A stretch of DNA of 10,253 nucleotides from Planctomycetota bacterium. Lineage in GTDB: Bacteria > Planctomycetota > GCA-002687715 > DRQF01. The notes under the pieces are model-generated. The model made no database searches, was not told where the DNA came from, and saw only the letters and a program-made list of their open reading frames with translations. Shown piece by piece: positions 1-7,135 of this stretch (the first letter of the stretch is position 1; each line of letters opens with the position of its first letter). The DNA lies in NCBI GenBank assembly GCA_015485455.1, contig WFTN01000227.1:1-10253 (forward strand), given 5' to 3'. Position numbers and translations under genes: made by a program.

Positions 1-809
1 AAGGCCAAAAATGGACCAAATGGGACGTAGCGATCCTTCCGGACCGCCATGACAATTAACCCAATGATGCTCCCGGCAAAGGAAGCAACAACAATCACCA
101 ACAAGAACCAAAAACCAACGATGCCCCCCATGCCCGCAAGCAACTTGACATCCCCCAACCCCATGGCTGGTTTGCGAAAAGCCTTACTCCCTAACCAACC
201 GATGCTCCAAAGGGTGGCCATAGCTGCAAAAGCGCCAGCCATGCCATTGGCGAGAGCATTAAGATTGGGACTCCAAGAACCCGAAGTGGCAAAAGGTTCC
301 CAAAGGCTCGGAGGCATGAGATCAGGGACCAGAAAAACAAGGACAGGAGCCAAGAAAATGCTCGGCTTGGTCAGTGCATCTGGCAGAATCCGATAGTCGA
401 GGTCGATGACGCTCAGCGCGATCAACACAGAAGTGATGAGTGCATGCCCCCCCCACAACCTCCAGCCGACATGGTCTAAATCGACGTACTCGATTTGTGC
501 CATGGGAACGTCAACGACAAGAAGAACAGCAAACGCTATGGCCGTGACCGCTTCGATCAGGGGATAGCGCAACGATATTCTCATCTTGCACCCTCGGCAC
601 CGTCCTCGAAGCAAGAGGAGATAGCTTAGGAGTGGGATGTTGTCGAACCAACGCAACTGTATGCCACAACGGGGACAGCGGGAGCGTGACTGTTTCCATA
701 CACTCAAGCACTCTCGAGGTAGGCGATAGATCACCACATTGAGGAAACTGCCCACCAAGAGGCCCAAGACCGTGGCAAAGGCAATCACCAGACAAACGAT
801 AAGATCCAT
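1..809 (-). CDS. pilD: Prepilin peptidase / N-methyltransferase (type IV pilus or type II secretion), C-terminus cut by window edge
   Basis: I translated this frame by hand; it stays open to base 1, giving about 269 visible residues. The enzyme is an inner-membrane aspartic protease that cleaves type IV prepilins and pseudopilins and usually N-methylates the new N-terminus. Near the N-terminus is GSFLNVVIYRLP, the hallmark of the family's N-terminal domain, followed by a cytoplasmic zinc site made of CPRCG and CRGC. Two catalytic Asp motifs follow: IDLDYRILPD and GLGDVKLLAG (GxGD type). Several hydrophobic segments fit a polytopic protein. The visible end, VPFGPFLA, is the usual segment shortly before the last membrane helix, so perhaps 20-40 residues are missing. 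ATG at 809 has GGGAG five bases upstream; an in-frame ATG at 821 (preceded by AGGGG) would add four residues. It lies behind the lipoprotein's terminator, so it probably has its own promoter. Whether it serves pili (PilD) or secretion (GspO), or both, cannot be told. Confidence 0.96.
   Translation of the reverse strand, partial: MDLIVCLVIAFATVLGLLVGSFLNVVIYRLPRECLSVWKQSRSRCPRCGIQLRWFDNIPLLSYLLLLRGRCRGCKMRISLRYPLIEAVTAIAFAVLLVVDVPMAQIEYVDLDHVGWRLWGGHALITSVLIALSVIDLDYRILPDALTKPSIFLAPVLVFLVPDLMPPSLWEPFATSGSWSPNLNALANGMAGAFAAMATLWSIGWLGSKAFRKPAMGLGDVKLLAGMGGIVGFWFLLVIVVASFAGSIIGLIVMAVRKDRYVPFGPFLA
447..454 (-). repeat. Run of eight G inside the prepilin peptidase gene
   Basis: Eight consecutive C on the plus strand read as G8 in the coding strand and encode the end of Trp plus Gly-Gly, between the zinc-binding domain and the first catalytic Asp. 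The frame is intact here. A one-base slip would shift the frame and remove both catalytic motifs. Confidence 0.9.
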
Positions 810-934
810 ACCGACTCCCATTCAAGACTGCCCCTATTCTGACAGACACGAAGGACGTTCATTGTGACTCGGAGGTTTCCCCGAAGATCCAGAACGAGAC
901 AACACAACATGCCACCACAACTGTCCGAGCCGCT

Positions 935-973
935 AAAAAAAAATGCCCCGACCAAGATTGGCCGGGACATTTT
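935..973 (-). terminator. Intrinsic terminator of the lipoprotein gene
   Basis: Read on the minus strand, this is a GC-rich hairpin whose arms (973-958 and 955-940) pair over about 14-16 positions, the only non-Watson-Crick pairs being two G-U. The 3' arm ends in a run of nine T (943-935). It begins 20 bases after the lipoprotein stop codon and lies 126 bases before the prepilin peptidase start, so it should separate the two units. Four T on the opposite side give at most weak function in the other direction. Confidence 0.93.
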
Positions 974-993
974 CAGTTTCAATTCAAGTGGTC

Positions 994-3462
994 TTAGAAG
1001 CTAAAGCCAGCAACAAAACCGTTCAAGAATGGTGTCGTATTGGTCAGCAAATCTGATGAGAAAGTGAAACGCGCTTTCAAGTAACGTTTGCCACTCACAT
1101 TGGTCAGAGCATTGATGAAAGTCACACCGTTGAGAGAGATGTAAGTTTCCCAATCGGCCTCTGCGACCGGTGCAGTTGAGCTGTTCTTCGACGCCAATTC
1201 GACTTTAATCTGCGTATTCGCCGGACGCGAGAGAACGTCAGGGGAAATTTCAAACGCTGTGTAAGTCGGGTTCAGTTGGCTGGTGTCGTAGAAGTTGGAC
1301 GTCGCAATAGACATCTGCTTTGCCAAAGTGAATCTCATATGGATAACCACAGGATCTTTACCAGCAGAAATCGGTGAGCTGGAGCGACCAAAGTTGCGAG
1401 CAAAGGGAGTCGCCGTGAGCACATTGGTTCCCACCACTACGTTGACAAACATAGTTGTCGTATTGGTAATGTGGGGCTCAGGAGTGATGAACTCGAAAAC
1501 CGGATTGGGAGCCACGGGTCCACCAGGCAAGGCAACAGAGACTTCCCTTTGTTGATCCCGGTAGTCAAACGGCAAAGTCAAGCGGGGGAAAGGAACAAAA
1601 GTACCATTCAAGGTCACCGCATTGGTGGGATAGGGAGCTGGACCAAAGGCCAAAATAGGGCTTCGATTGGGCGTATAGAGAGGATTCCCCACCACCGGAT
1701 GAGCCGCTGGGTTAAGGAATTCATTTTGCGGGTTGCTCATGTCGTAGTTCATGTCCCAAGCAGAGTCCAGACCTGTTGGCGTGGCTGCCGCCACATTGGG
1801 ATTACGGGTGGTATGACCTGCGCGAATTTGGAATCCGTTGTAAACCACAGGAGACGCTGTTTGGGCAAAAGGCGACCATTCGATGAGCTCAAAGGTGTCT
1901 GTTAGCCCAGCAGGCATGGCACTTACACTCCCGGCACCCGATGTCAGATAAATCGACTGAAGCCGACCACCACCATTGGGGGCCACACCATTGTTGATCA
2001 AGTTATCGTCAAATGGGGAAGAATAAGTACACAAGGCAGTCATACAAAATGCATTGCCCGTATTGACTACTCCCGGTGGCGTGATGGCGAACTGCACCCG
2101 ACGTCCCGGATTTAGAACGCCCAAGTTGGGGGCAATGGGTGTTCCATCAATGGTCAAACCACGGAGCTGGCTGGTGGAAAGCCCAGTCATTTGATCAATA
2201 TTGGACCACTCAGCAACATTGGCAATTCCCCCAAGAGGTACCACGGGGGTAGCTGCAGCGAACTGATCTTGGTTGTCAAAGCCTTCCAAGATAGACGCCA
2301 CTGTGGGTTGGCCAGGTTCGGGAATGGTCGTGAACGTCGCCGTGGCGATGACACCAATGGCACTGGGTGTAGTTCCTTGAATAGGCAGTGGCACACCACT
2401 GGCACCTTGGGGCAACCCCGTCATATTCTTCGCGTTTTCAGCAGGAATTGTTTCGTCGAACTTCTCAATAGTGAGAACAATACTGAAAGGACCACCACCA
2501 AAGCTTGGGCTCGGAGTAATGCGATACTCCCGCAAAGCTGCATCCGGAACAATCGTGGCTGGCACGATAATACCTGTAGGCTGCGTTGGAGGAAGCAAAA
2601 CATCCGTGTTGCGCACCACCAAGTTCAACTGAGCATTCACGGTGGCCGGATCAATGGACTCGGTAAACCGAACGATCAGGACATCGTCGTGAGGAATGGG
2701 ATCGATGCCTGGGGATCCATTGATGGACTCCAAGTAGACCGATGTGATGGATTCAACACGAGGAGCTGGGCGAGTTAAGAAACCAGGTCCAGTGACAAAC
2801 AAGGTCGATGGAGAAAACTGGTTCGAGGAAGACGGTGGAATCACAGGAGGAGGAGAACCAAAAGTCGTAAATGGTTGTCCATTGATCATGATCCCCGAGT
2901 TGTTCGGGATGAAAATATCGTACTGCCGATTGCCTTCAAACCCAGGAGAGATGGGCAAGCCAAACAGAGTTGACAAGTTCGGCGTGACATTCGGATCAAA
3001 AACCAAAGTGTTCAACTTGGTCGCGTGACGCCCAATGATCCCTGGATGAGTTCCGTTAACTGGAACCACCGTATTGTCCAAGACTTGCAATGCTGCCCGA
3101 GCCGCGGCTTGGTCAGCGAAGGCAAAATAAGGCACTGGAATAATACCACCAGCGTCATTGAGGCGTCTGGCACCCTGGAAAGTCGTGGGTGTCATGGATC
3201 CGGAATCGACGATGAAGCCACCGAAGATTCCGTCATCAATGTCGCCACCGAAGTCGAACTCCAGGGCATCATCGCGCAGAATCGGTGGAGGGCCAACTCC
3301 TTGAATAACCCCCGAACCGCCAAATGACGCAAAGACACTAACTAAGTCAGTCCCACCACCACCTGATCCGCCTCTACCTCCGCAGGCGACGAACAAGAAT
3401 GGCGACAACATGAAGGCAACCATCAATGCAATTGACGACTTGCGCGTTCTGATACGCGGCAT
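994..3462 (-). CDS. Large secreted lipoprotein with Ig-like segment, function unknown
   Basis: This encodes 822 residues. I chose the ATG at 3462 because it starts a classic lipoprotein signal: MPRIRTRKSS (basic), a hydrophobic stretch of residues 11-26, and a lipobox-like FVAC with Cys27. GGAGG lies 10 bases upstream. The same frame is open to 3573, but starting there would bury the signal behind 37 residues. After Cys27 comes a Gly/Ser linker, then a long Gly/Pro/Asn/Thr-rich chain. Residues about 233-379 resemble a bacterial Ig-like (Big_5/SbsA-type) module: PRVESITSV, DVLIVRFTESIDPATV and a closing ATATFTTIP. The C-terminal part (KRYLKARFTFSSDL) looks like an extracellular beta-sandwich. 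I recognise no catalytic motif. There are only two other cysteines, in FCMTALC. Role in surface binding or envelope structure is inference. It is apparently monocistronic: a 415-base gap before it and a strong terminator after it. Confidence 0.85.
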   Translation of the reverse strand: MPRIRTRKSSIALMVAFMLSPFLFVACGGRGGSGGGGTDLVSVFASFGGSGVIQGVGPPPILRDDALEFDFGGDIDDGIFGGFIVDSGSMTPTTFQGARRLNDAGGIIPVPYFAFADQAAARAALQVLDNTVVPVNGTHPGIIGRHATKLNTLVFDPNVTPNLSTLFGLPISPGFEGNRQYDIFIPNNSGIMINGQPFTTFGSPPPVIPPSSSNQFSPSTLFVTGPGFLTRPAPRVESITSVYLESINGSPGIDPIPHDDVLIVRFTESIDPATVNAQLNLVVRNTDVLLPPTQPTGIIVPATIVPDAALREYRITPSPSFGGGPFSIVLTIEKFDETIPAENAKNMTGLPQGASGVPLPIQGTTPSAIGVIATATFTTIPEPGQPTVASILEGFDNQDQFAAATPVVPLGGIANVAEWSNIDQMTGLSTSQLRGLTIDGTPIAPNLGVLNPGRRVQFAITPPGVVNTGNAFCMTALCTYSSPFDDNLINNGVAPNGGGRLQSIYLTSGAGSVSAMPAGLTDTFELIEWSPFAQTASPVVYNGFQIRAGHTTRNPNVAAATPTGLDSAWDMNYDMSNPQNEFLNPAAHPVVGNPLYTPNRSPILAFGPAPYPTNAVTLNGTFVPFPRLTLPFDYRDQQREVSVALPGGPVAPNPVFEFITPEPHITNTTTMFVNVVVGTNVLTATPFARNFGRSSSPISAGKDPVVIHMRFTLAKQMSIATSNFYDTSQLNPTYTAFEISPDVLSRPANTQIKVELASKNSSTAPVAEADWETYISLNGVTFINALTNVSGKRYLKARFTFSSDLLTNTTPFLNGFVAGFSF

Positions 3463-3518
3463 AAACCATTTTCCTCCGAACATCAGGGCCCCTTGGCCCC
3501 CTTTTCCCGAACTGAACA

Positions 3519-3538
3519 GCCGAAGAAATAGCTTCGGC
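3519..3538 (-). other. Stem-loop in the presumed leader of the lipoprotein mRNA
   Basis: GCCGAAG and CTTCGGC form a perfect seven-base-pair stem with a six-base loop, 57 bases upstream of the chosen ATG. No T run follows, so it is not a standard terminator. The leader between it and the GGAGG site is rich in G and C (GGGGGCCAAGGGGCCC), which could add further pairing. A role in mRNA stability or translation is speculation. Confidence 0.45.
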
Positions 3539-3844
3539 GTCGGATCCGCAACATGATATGGATCCAGTGGCATTTTCTCTACTCTATAGATAAAGGAATG
3601 TCGTCTTTTTCACGACTTCCTGCCATTCCAGGTCCATCTCGCTCTGGGATCGTCCCCGGCATAATTTCCATCGCGTTTCGAAATCCCCGAAAGAGAAAAA
3701 AGCCACCTACTCTGTAGCGAAGACCATGCCAAAATGCAGACCAGAGCGGCACAGCATCAATCACCGAAAAAAATAAACATAACCTATTCATGTTAATAGA
3801 CTTACGAAACAACAACACGAATAGCGAGGCCTCACGCCTTCGCA

Positions 3845-3859
3845 GTCCTCCCGAAGGAC
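3845..3859 (-). terminator. Weak hairpin just after pyrB, possible terminator
   Basis: GTCCT and AGGAC pair around a five-base loop, 18 bases past the pyrB stop codon. Neighbouring CTTCG/CGAAG and a GAGGCCTC palindrome allow alternative pairing. There is no clean T run; the nearest T-rich stretch (GTTGTTGTTTCG) is some 30 bases further on. It could be a 3'-end stem or a factor-dependent stop. Confidence 0.25.
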
Positions 3860-3877
3860 GTGCGTTTTCGCACCAAG

Positions 3878-5056
3878 TTAATCCAGCATTTCATCACAAA
3901 AGACGCAATGGACCCGTTCTTGGGGATCTTTCCAGATCTTCTGCTGCAAATAGTCCCCTTCTTTCGTCATGACGCAATTGGGGTTGGCACAGCTCGCTTT
4001 CTTCCATTCTCGCTCATCCCGCTTGGGAGCTCGCTCAACCCGCATCATCTCGTGACCAAGAAGGAAAGAGATCAATGCCATCCGAACCGGTACTCCCAAA
4101 GCCGCTTGCCGAAAATAGAAACTCCGAGGATCGCCATCGATTTCGTGGTCGATTTCGTCGACCCGAGGCAAAGGGTGCAAGACCACGGCATCTTGGAAAG
4201 ACCCATGGGATAAGAAGCGGGCGTCGATGGGAGGCAAAGCCTGTCCCAGATCTGCATCGTCCTGAGCCAACCTTTCCCTTTGTAATCGGGTGACGTAAAT
4301 AGCGTCAAAAGCAATCCCAGCGAGTTTGAGAGCATTGTCACTGAGCTGCCAGCCTTGGGGATTCTTGGTATAGAGCAGAGCTTCCCGTTCTTCCCCGCTG
4401 AAGACCGAGTTTTCGTCCGCCACCACCAAACTGTGCTCAGAAATTCCTTCCATGGCCGTCAAACGATTGCGCACATAGGTGGGCAAATTGAGCCCTGGTT
4501 CGGCAATGCACAGAACATCCGTGCCGAAACGCGCGAGAGCCAGAGCCAAAGAATGAGTTGTTCGGCCATATTTGAGGTCCCCGTAAATGATGACACGAAG
4601 GCCATCTAACTTCCCTTTCGTTTGTCGTAATGCGTAGAGGTCGCAAAGAGTTTGGGTGGGGTGTTCATGTCCACCGTCTCCTGCATTGATCACTGGCACC
4701 GGAGCATATTCCGCCGCCAACCGGGCCGCTCCGGCGTGAGGGTGTCTCAGCACCAGAATGTCTGTGTAGGAGCTCACGATACGGACGCTATCTGCCAGAG
4801 ACTCACCCTTAGAGAATGAAGAAGCGGCTGCATCTGACATGGTGATGACACGGCCCCCCAAGCGGTTCATGGCCGCCTCAAAAGAAAGTCGTGTACGGGT
4901 GCTTGGCTCCAAGAACAGGCTGCCCATGAGATGTCCAGCAAGAACACCATGACTTCGATGGAGCAAAAGATTCATCTTGTCGGCGATGACAAAGAGAACC
5001 TCGATCTCTTCATTGGAGAAATCGTCAATGGAAATGAAATCACGTTTCGAGTTCAA
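3878..5056 (-). CDS. pyrB: Aspartate carbamoyltransferase catalytic chain with C-terminal PyrI-like zinc domain
   Basis: This cytosolic enzyme joins carbamoyl phosphate and aspartate to make carbamoyl-aspartate, the committed step of pyrimidine synthesis. The 392-residue chain has the carbamoyl-phosphate loop FLEPSTRTRLSFE (48-60, STRTR at 52-56), an 80s loop with Lys83 (SSFSKGES), HEHPTQTLCDL (130-140), GDLKYGRTTHSL (159-170), VTRLQRERL (255-263) and LHPLPRVDEID (293-303). Catalytic chains are usually about 310 residues. Here a tail carries Cys356, Cys361, Cys384 and Cys387 in CANPNC...CVFC, that is C-x4-C-x22-C-x2-C, close to the zinc site of the E. coli regulatory chain PyrI (CPNSNC...CKYC). 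The nucleotide-binding allosteric domain of PyrI is absent. The start is TTG, supported by AAGGAG six bases upstream and by the family-like N-terminus. It lies 157 bases after the MnmE-like gene, probably in the same unit. Confidence 0.97.
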   Translation of the reverse strand: MNSKRDFISIDDFSNEEIEVLFVIADKMNLLLHRSHGVLAGHLMGSLFLEPSTRTRLSFEAAMNRLGGRVITMSDAAASSFSKGESLADSVRIVSSYTDILVLRHPHAGAARLAAEYAPVPVINAGDGGHEHPTQTLCDLYALRQTKGKLDGLRVIIYGDLKYGRTTHSLALALARFGTDVLCIAEPGLNLPTYVRNRLTAMEGISEHSLVVADENSVFSGEEREALLYTKNPQGWQLSDNALKLAGIAFDAIYVTRLQRERLAQDDADLGQALPPIDARFLSHGSFQDAVVLHPLPRVDEIDHEIDGDPRSFYFRQAALGVPVRMALISFLLGHEMMRVERAPKRDEREWKKASCANPNCVMTKEGDYLQQKIWKDPQERVHCVFCDEMLD

Positions 5057-5062
5057 AAGAAT

Positions 5063-5068
5063 CTCCTT
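5063..5068 (-). promoter_or_regulatory. Ribosome binding site that fixes the TTG start of pyrB
   Basis: AAGGAG on the minus strand sits six bases before TTG at 5056. The next in-frame Met is residue 28, inside the conserved fold, so TTG is the only sensible start. Confidence 0.8.
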
Positions 5069-5213
5069 CGGACCGAGCCCTTCGACAACCCCAGGATATC
5101 TCGGTTTTCGATCGCCGTCGACCTAAAGCCCATCTTATTCATGAGATTGTAGGCCAACGCAGGGCACTTGGTGGGCCCATGGGGACTGGCGACGAAGGCC
5201 GCTCCTGGGGGCC

Positions 5214-6377
5214 TCAACCATGAAGAAGTGTGTTCAGGGCGGCGGCTGCGGTTTCCAGGTCATGGGGGAGACCAGCTTGAGCCTGCTTTAGGAGCGCCAC
5301 TTGTCTTTGAGTGAATGGACAAGGGAATTCCCTCACGGCAGGTCCAGCAAAAGGAGAAGAGAACAGGAGTCGTCGCCTCAATTCTCGAATGCCAGTTTTG
5401 TCCTTCCCCGACACCTGGATTGCACGGGGCCACATCTGCCCCAACTGATCTTGCTCGGCAAGTGTCAAAGAATCAGACTTGCTCGCAATCAAAAGAGCAT
5501 CTGAGCAATACCCTTCGATGGCGCTTAAGTCAGTGCATTGCAACAAGCGGCTTGCTGGCATCAGAAAAAGCACAAGTGCCGCTCGTGCTTGGGCCTTCTT
5601 GGCCCGAGCTACCCCCTGCCCTTCAATCTCATGTTCCGTTGATCGTAAACCCGCCGTATCCAAGAGCGTGAAGGGATAGCCGTCTACTTCGAGAGGCGCT
5701 TCGATCACATCTCTTGTGGTTCCGGCCTCATCACTGACGATGGCGCGCTCCCGCTGGAGCAAAACGTTAAACAAGGTGCTCTTACCAGCATTGACCGGGC
5801 CACTCAGGGTAATGATCGGCGGTTCCGACATAGCAAGCCCAAAAGACGCCCGCATCAAAAGAGACTCAATAGCTGCTTCAACCCCAACTCTGCGTGCTTC
5901 ATGACTTTCATCTTGGGGGTTCAAAGTCGAGATCCAGCCGCTGATTTCCCGCACCAAAACGCCTTCCAAGACAGACAAAAAGAACAAGACTGCATGGGGT
6001 GAAGCGGCGCGGATGAGACCGAGCTCGGCTTCTTCTTGAATAGCCGTTCCCCGACTGCTCAATTTTGTTGTCTCTGAAATCTGCCCAGGCTCAAATCCAT
6101 GAGAAAGCAGCAAGTGAGTGAGGCGGCGCTCGATGGCGATGCCCCCGTGAATAGAGATATCGAGCCTGCGGTCCCGCTGATGGATAATGACTTCATCAAT
6201 CATCTCTTCACCATCCATGAGATAGCCAAAGCTCAGGTTGCCTCCTCCTCGACTTTTGCGGCGAAAATGACGGCTCAAGAACTGATCCAAGTGAGGCCCA
6301 ATGAGGGCAAAAACATGAATGCCGCCCACTCCTGGAGGTGTTAGGCGTTGAAAAGATTGAGTTGAAGGCTTAGTCAT
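5214..6377 (-). CDS. Shortened MnmE/TrmE-like GTPase lacking the catalytic C-terminus
   Basis: The 387-residue protein follows MnmE order. The N-terminal domain has LTPPGVGGI (12-20) and DISIHGG (73-79, cf. the usual cHGGP). A shortened helical region follows, with an inserted G domain: G1 GPVNAGKS (193-200), G2 GTTRDV (219-224), G3 DTAG (240-243), G4 SKSD (299-302) and a G5-like VSGKDKTG (322-329). MnmE proteins are about 450 residues and end in C-x-G-K, whose Cys is needed for wobble-uridine modification with MnmG. This chain stops after the FTQRQVALL helix, and no frame just downstream encodes a C-x-G-K end. G4 also has Ser for the usual Asn. It is probably a divergent paralogue, perhaps without the tRNA-modifying activity, rather than the main MnmE; that is inference. 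AGGAGG lies three bases before the ATG, which overlaps the coaX stop by eight bases, implying coupled translation. Confidence 0.82.
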   Translation of the reverse strand: MTKPSTQSFQRLTPPGVGGIHVFALIGPHLDQFLSRHFRRKSRGGGNLSFGYLMDGEEMIDEVIIHQRDRRLDISIHGGIAIERRLTHLLLSHGFEPGQISETTKLSSRGTAIQEEAELGLIRAASPHAVLFFLSVLEGVLVREISGWISTLNPQDESHEARRVGVEAAIESLLMRASFGLAMSEPPIITLSGPVNAGKSTLFNVLLQRERAIVSDEAGTTRDVIEAPLEVDGYPFTLLDTAGLRSTEHEIEGQGVARAKKAQARAALVLFLMPASRLLQCTDLSAIEGYCSDALLIASKSDSLTLAEQDQLGQMWPRAIQVSGKDKTGIRELRRRLLFSSPFAGPAVREFPCPFTQRQVALLKQAQAGLPHDLETAAAALNTLLHG

Positions 6378-7125
6378 TGGCCTCCTCTCGTTGCCATGAG
6401 AGAAGGGCCAAACCCAAGTGAATCAAAGGATATAATTGAGGCTGGAAATCCCCAAGAATCTCCCCCACCAGTTCCCGGTCTCCTCCGGTGACAAAAACCT
6501 GCGCTTGTGGTTCGACCTTAAGAGCAGAGAATAGCAATTCTTTGACACCGCCGGCGAACATGCTGAAGGCCCCTAAACTGAGGCAGTCCTCCGTCGAAGT
6601 CCCTGGATAAGTCGCCCCTGTTTCTTCAACTTTGTGGAGCATGGCACCGGCAGTTCCCAGAGCTTCTTGAATGGTTCGAAGCCCCGGTGCAATGGCCCCA
6701 CCGAGAAAGTCACCTGCACGATTGATCACATCCACTGTCAACGCCGTGCCACTATCAATCACGACGACAGGACAAGCAGCCACCCGATGGGCCGCCCATG
6801 CAGCCAAAGGTCGGTCAGGCCCCAAATGATCTGGATTGCCGTAAGGGTTGTTCAGCGGCAATGTCTTGGCAGTCCAACAAAAGAATGAAGCAGGCGAGGT
6901 ATTTGCACTTGGCAAGAATAGCTTCGCTCTCTGCGGATTGACACTCACCATGTCAACATGAGCGCCGCTTAGAAGGGTATCGTACTCAAGAAAATCGAGT
7001 TCACCGCTGGGAGCGCCTTCAATCCATGCCTTAAGCTCGCTTCCATTCTTGGGAGGCGAGCTCACTGGCAGTCTGAAAAACTTGCTGAGGCTATTGCCGA
7101 CGTCGATGCCGAGGCGCACACTCAT
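6370..7125 (-). CDS. coaX: Type III pantothenate kinase
   Basis: This cytosolic enzyme phosphorylates pantothenate with ATP, the first step of coenzyme A synthesis. The 251-residue chain, normal for the family, shows the ASKHA-fold phosphate motif LGIDVGNS (5-12), NPYGNPDHLGPDRPLAAWAA (93-112, with Asp104), the second motif VVIDSGTALTVDVI (121-134, Asp124) and FLGGAIAPGL (140-149). The ATG at 7125 puts IDVGN close to the N-terminus as usual; the frame is open to an ATG at 7167, but that start would overlap the upstream gene by 32 bases and add 14 unlike residues. The ribosome site is weak (AGG ten bases away), so translation may depend on the upstream gene, which ends 10 bases earlier. Its stop overlaps the next gene's start. 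Confidence 0.95.
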   Translation of the reverse strand: MSVRLGIDVGNSLSKFFRLPVSSPPKNGSELKAWIEGAPSGELDFLEYDTLLSGAHVDMVSVNPQRAKLFLPSANTSPASFFCWTAKTLPLNNPYGNPDHLGPDRPLAAWAAHRVAACPVVVIDSGTALTVDVINRAGDFLGGAIAPGLRTIQEALGTAGAMLHKVEETGATYPGTSTEDCLSLGAFSMFAGGVKELLFSALKVEPQAQVFVTGGDRELVGEILGDFQPQLYPLIHLGLALLSWQREEAND

Positions 7126-7135
7126 GAGCGAATGC

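Larger units (their letters stand above)
3463..3877. other. 415-base gap between pyrB and the lipoprotein gene
   Basis: No convincing gene is seen. A 79-codon minus-strand frame (3818-3579) ends five bases before the ATG at 3573, but I recognise no family in it. Bases 3770-3815 are AT-rich and are a reasonable place for a promoter reading toward the lipoprotein, but no clear -35/-10 pair stands out. The gap also holds a small stem-loop near the pyrB end and another close to the lipoprotein start, listed separately. Confidence 0.6.

Noticed and set aside
49..396. Plus-strand open frame of 115 codons, and other plus-strand frames across the window
   Set aside because: They lie opposite well-supported minus-strand genes, have compositions typical of antisense frames and no recognisable motifs.
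785..982. Minus-strand 65-codon frame between the lipoprotein and the prepilin peptidase
   Set aside because: It runs through the terminator hairpin and into the prepilin peptidase gene in another frame; no motif.
3463..3520. G/C-rich leader before the lipoprotein as a riboswitch
   Set aside because: No known riboswitch core was recognised; only simple local pairing can be seen.
3579..3818. Minus-strand 79-codon frame ahead of the lipoprotein gene
   Set aside because: It has a hydrophobic first half, but no ribosome site that I trust and no family resemblance. Its end close to an ATG at 3573 is suggestive only, since the lipoprotein signal points to a start at 3462.
5057..5213. Frameshifted remainder of the MnmE C-terminus
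   Set aside because: I read all three minus-strand frames after the stop codon; none encodes a C-x-G-K end or the preceding helix pattern.
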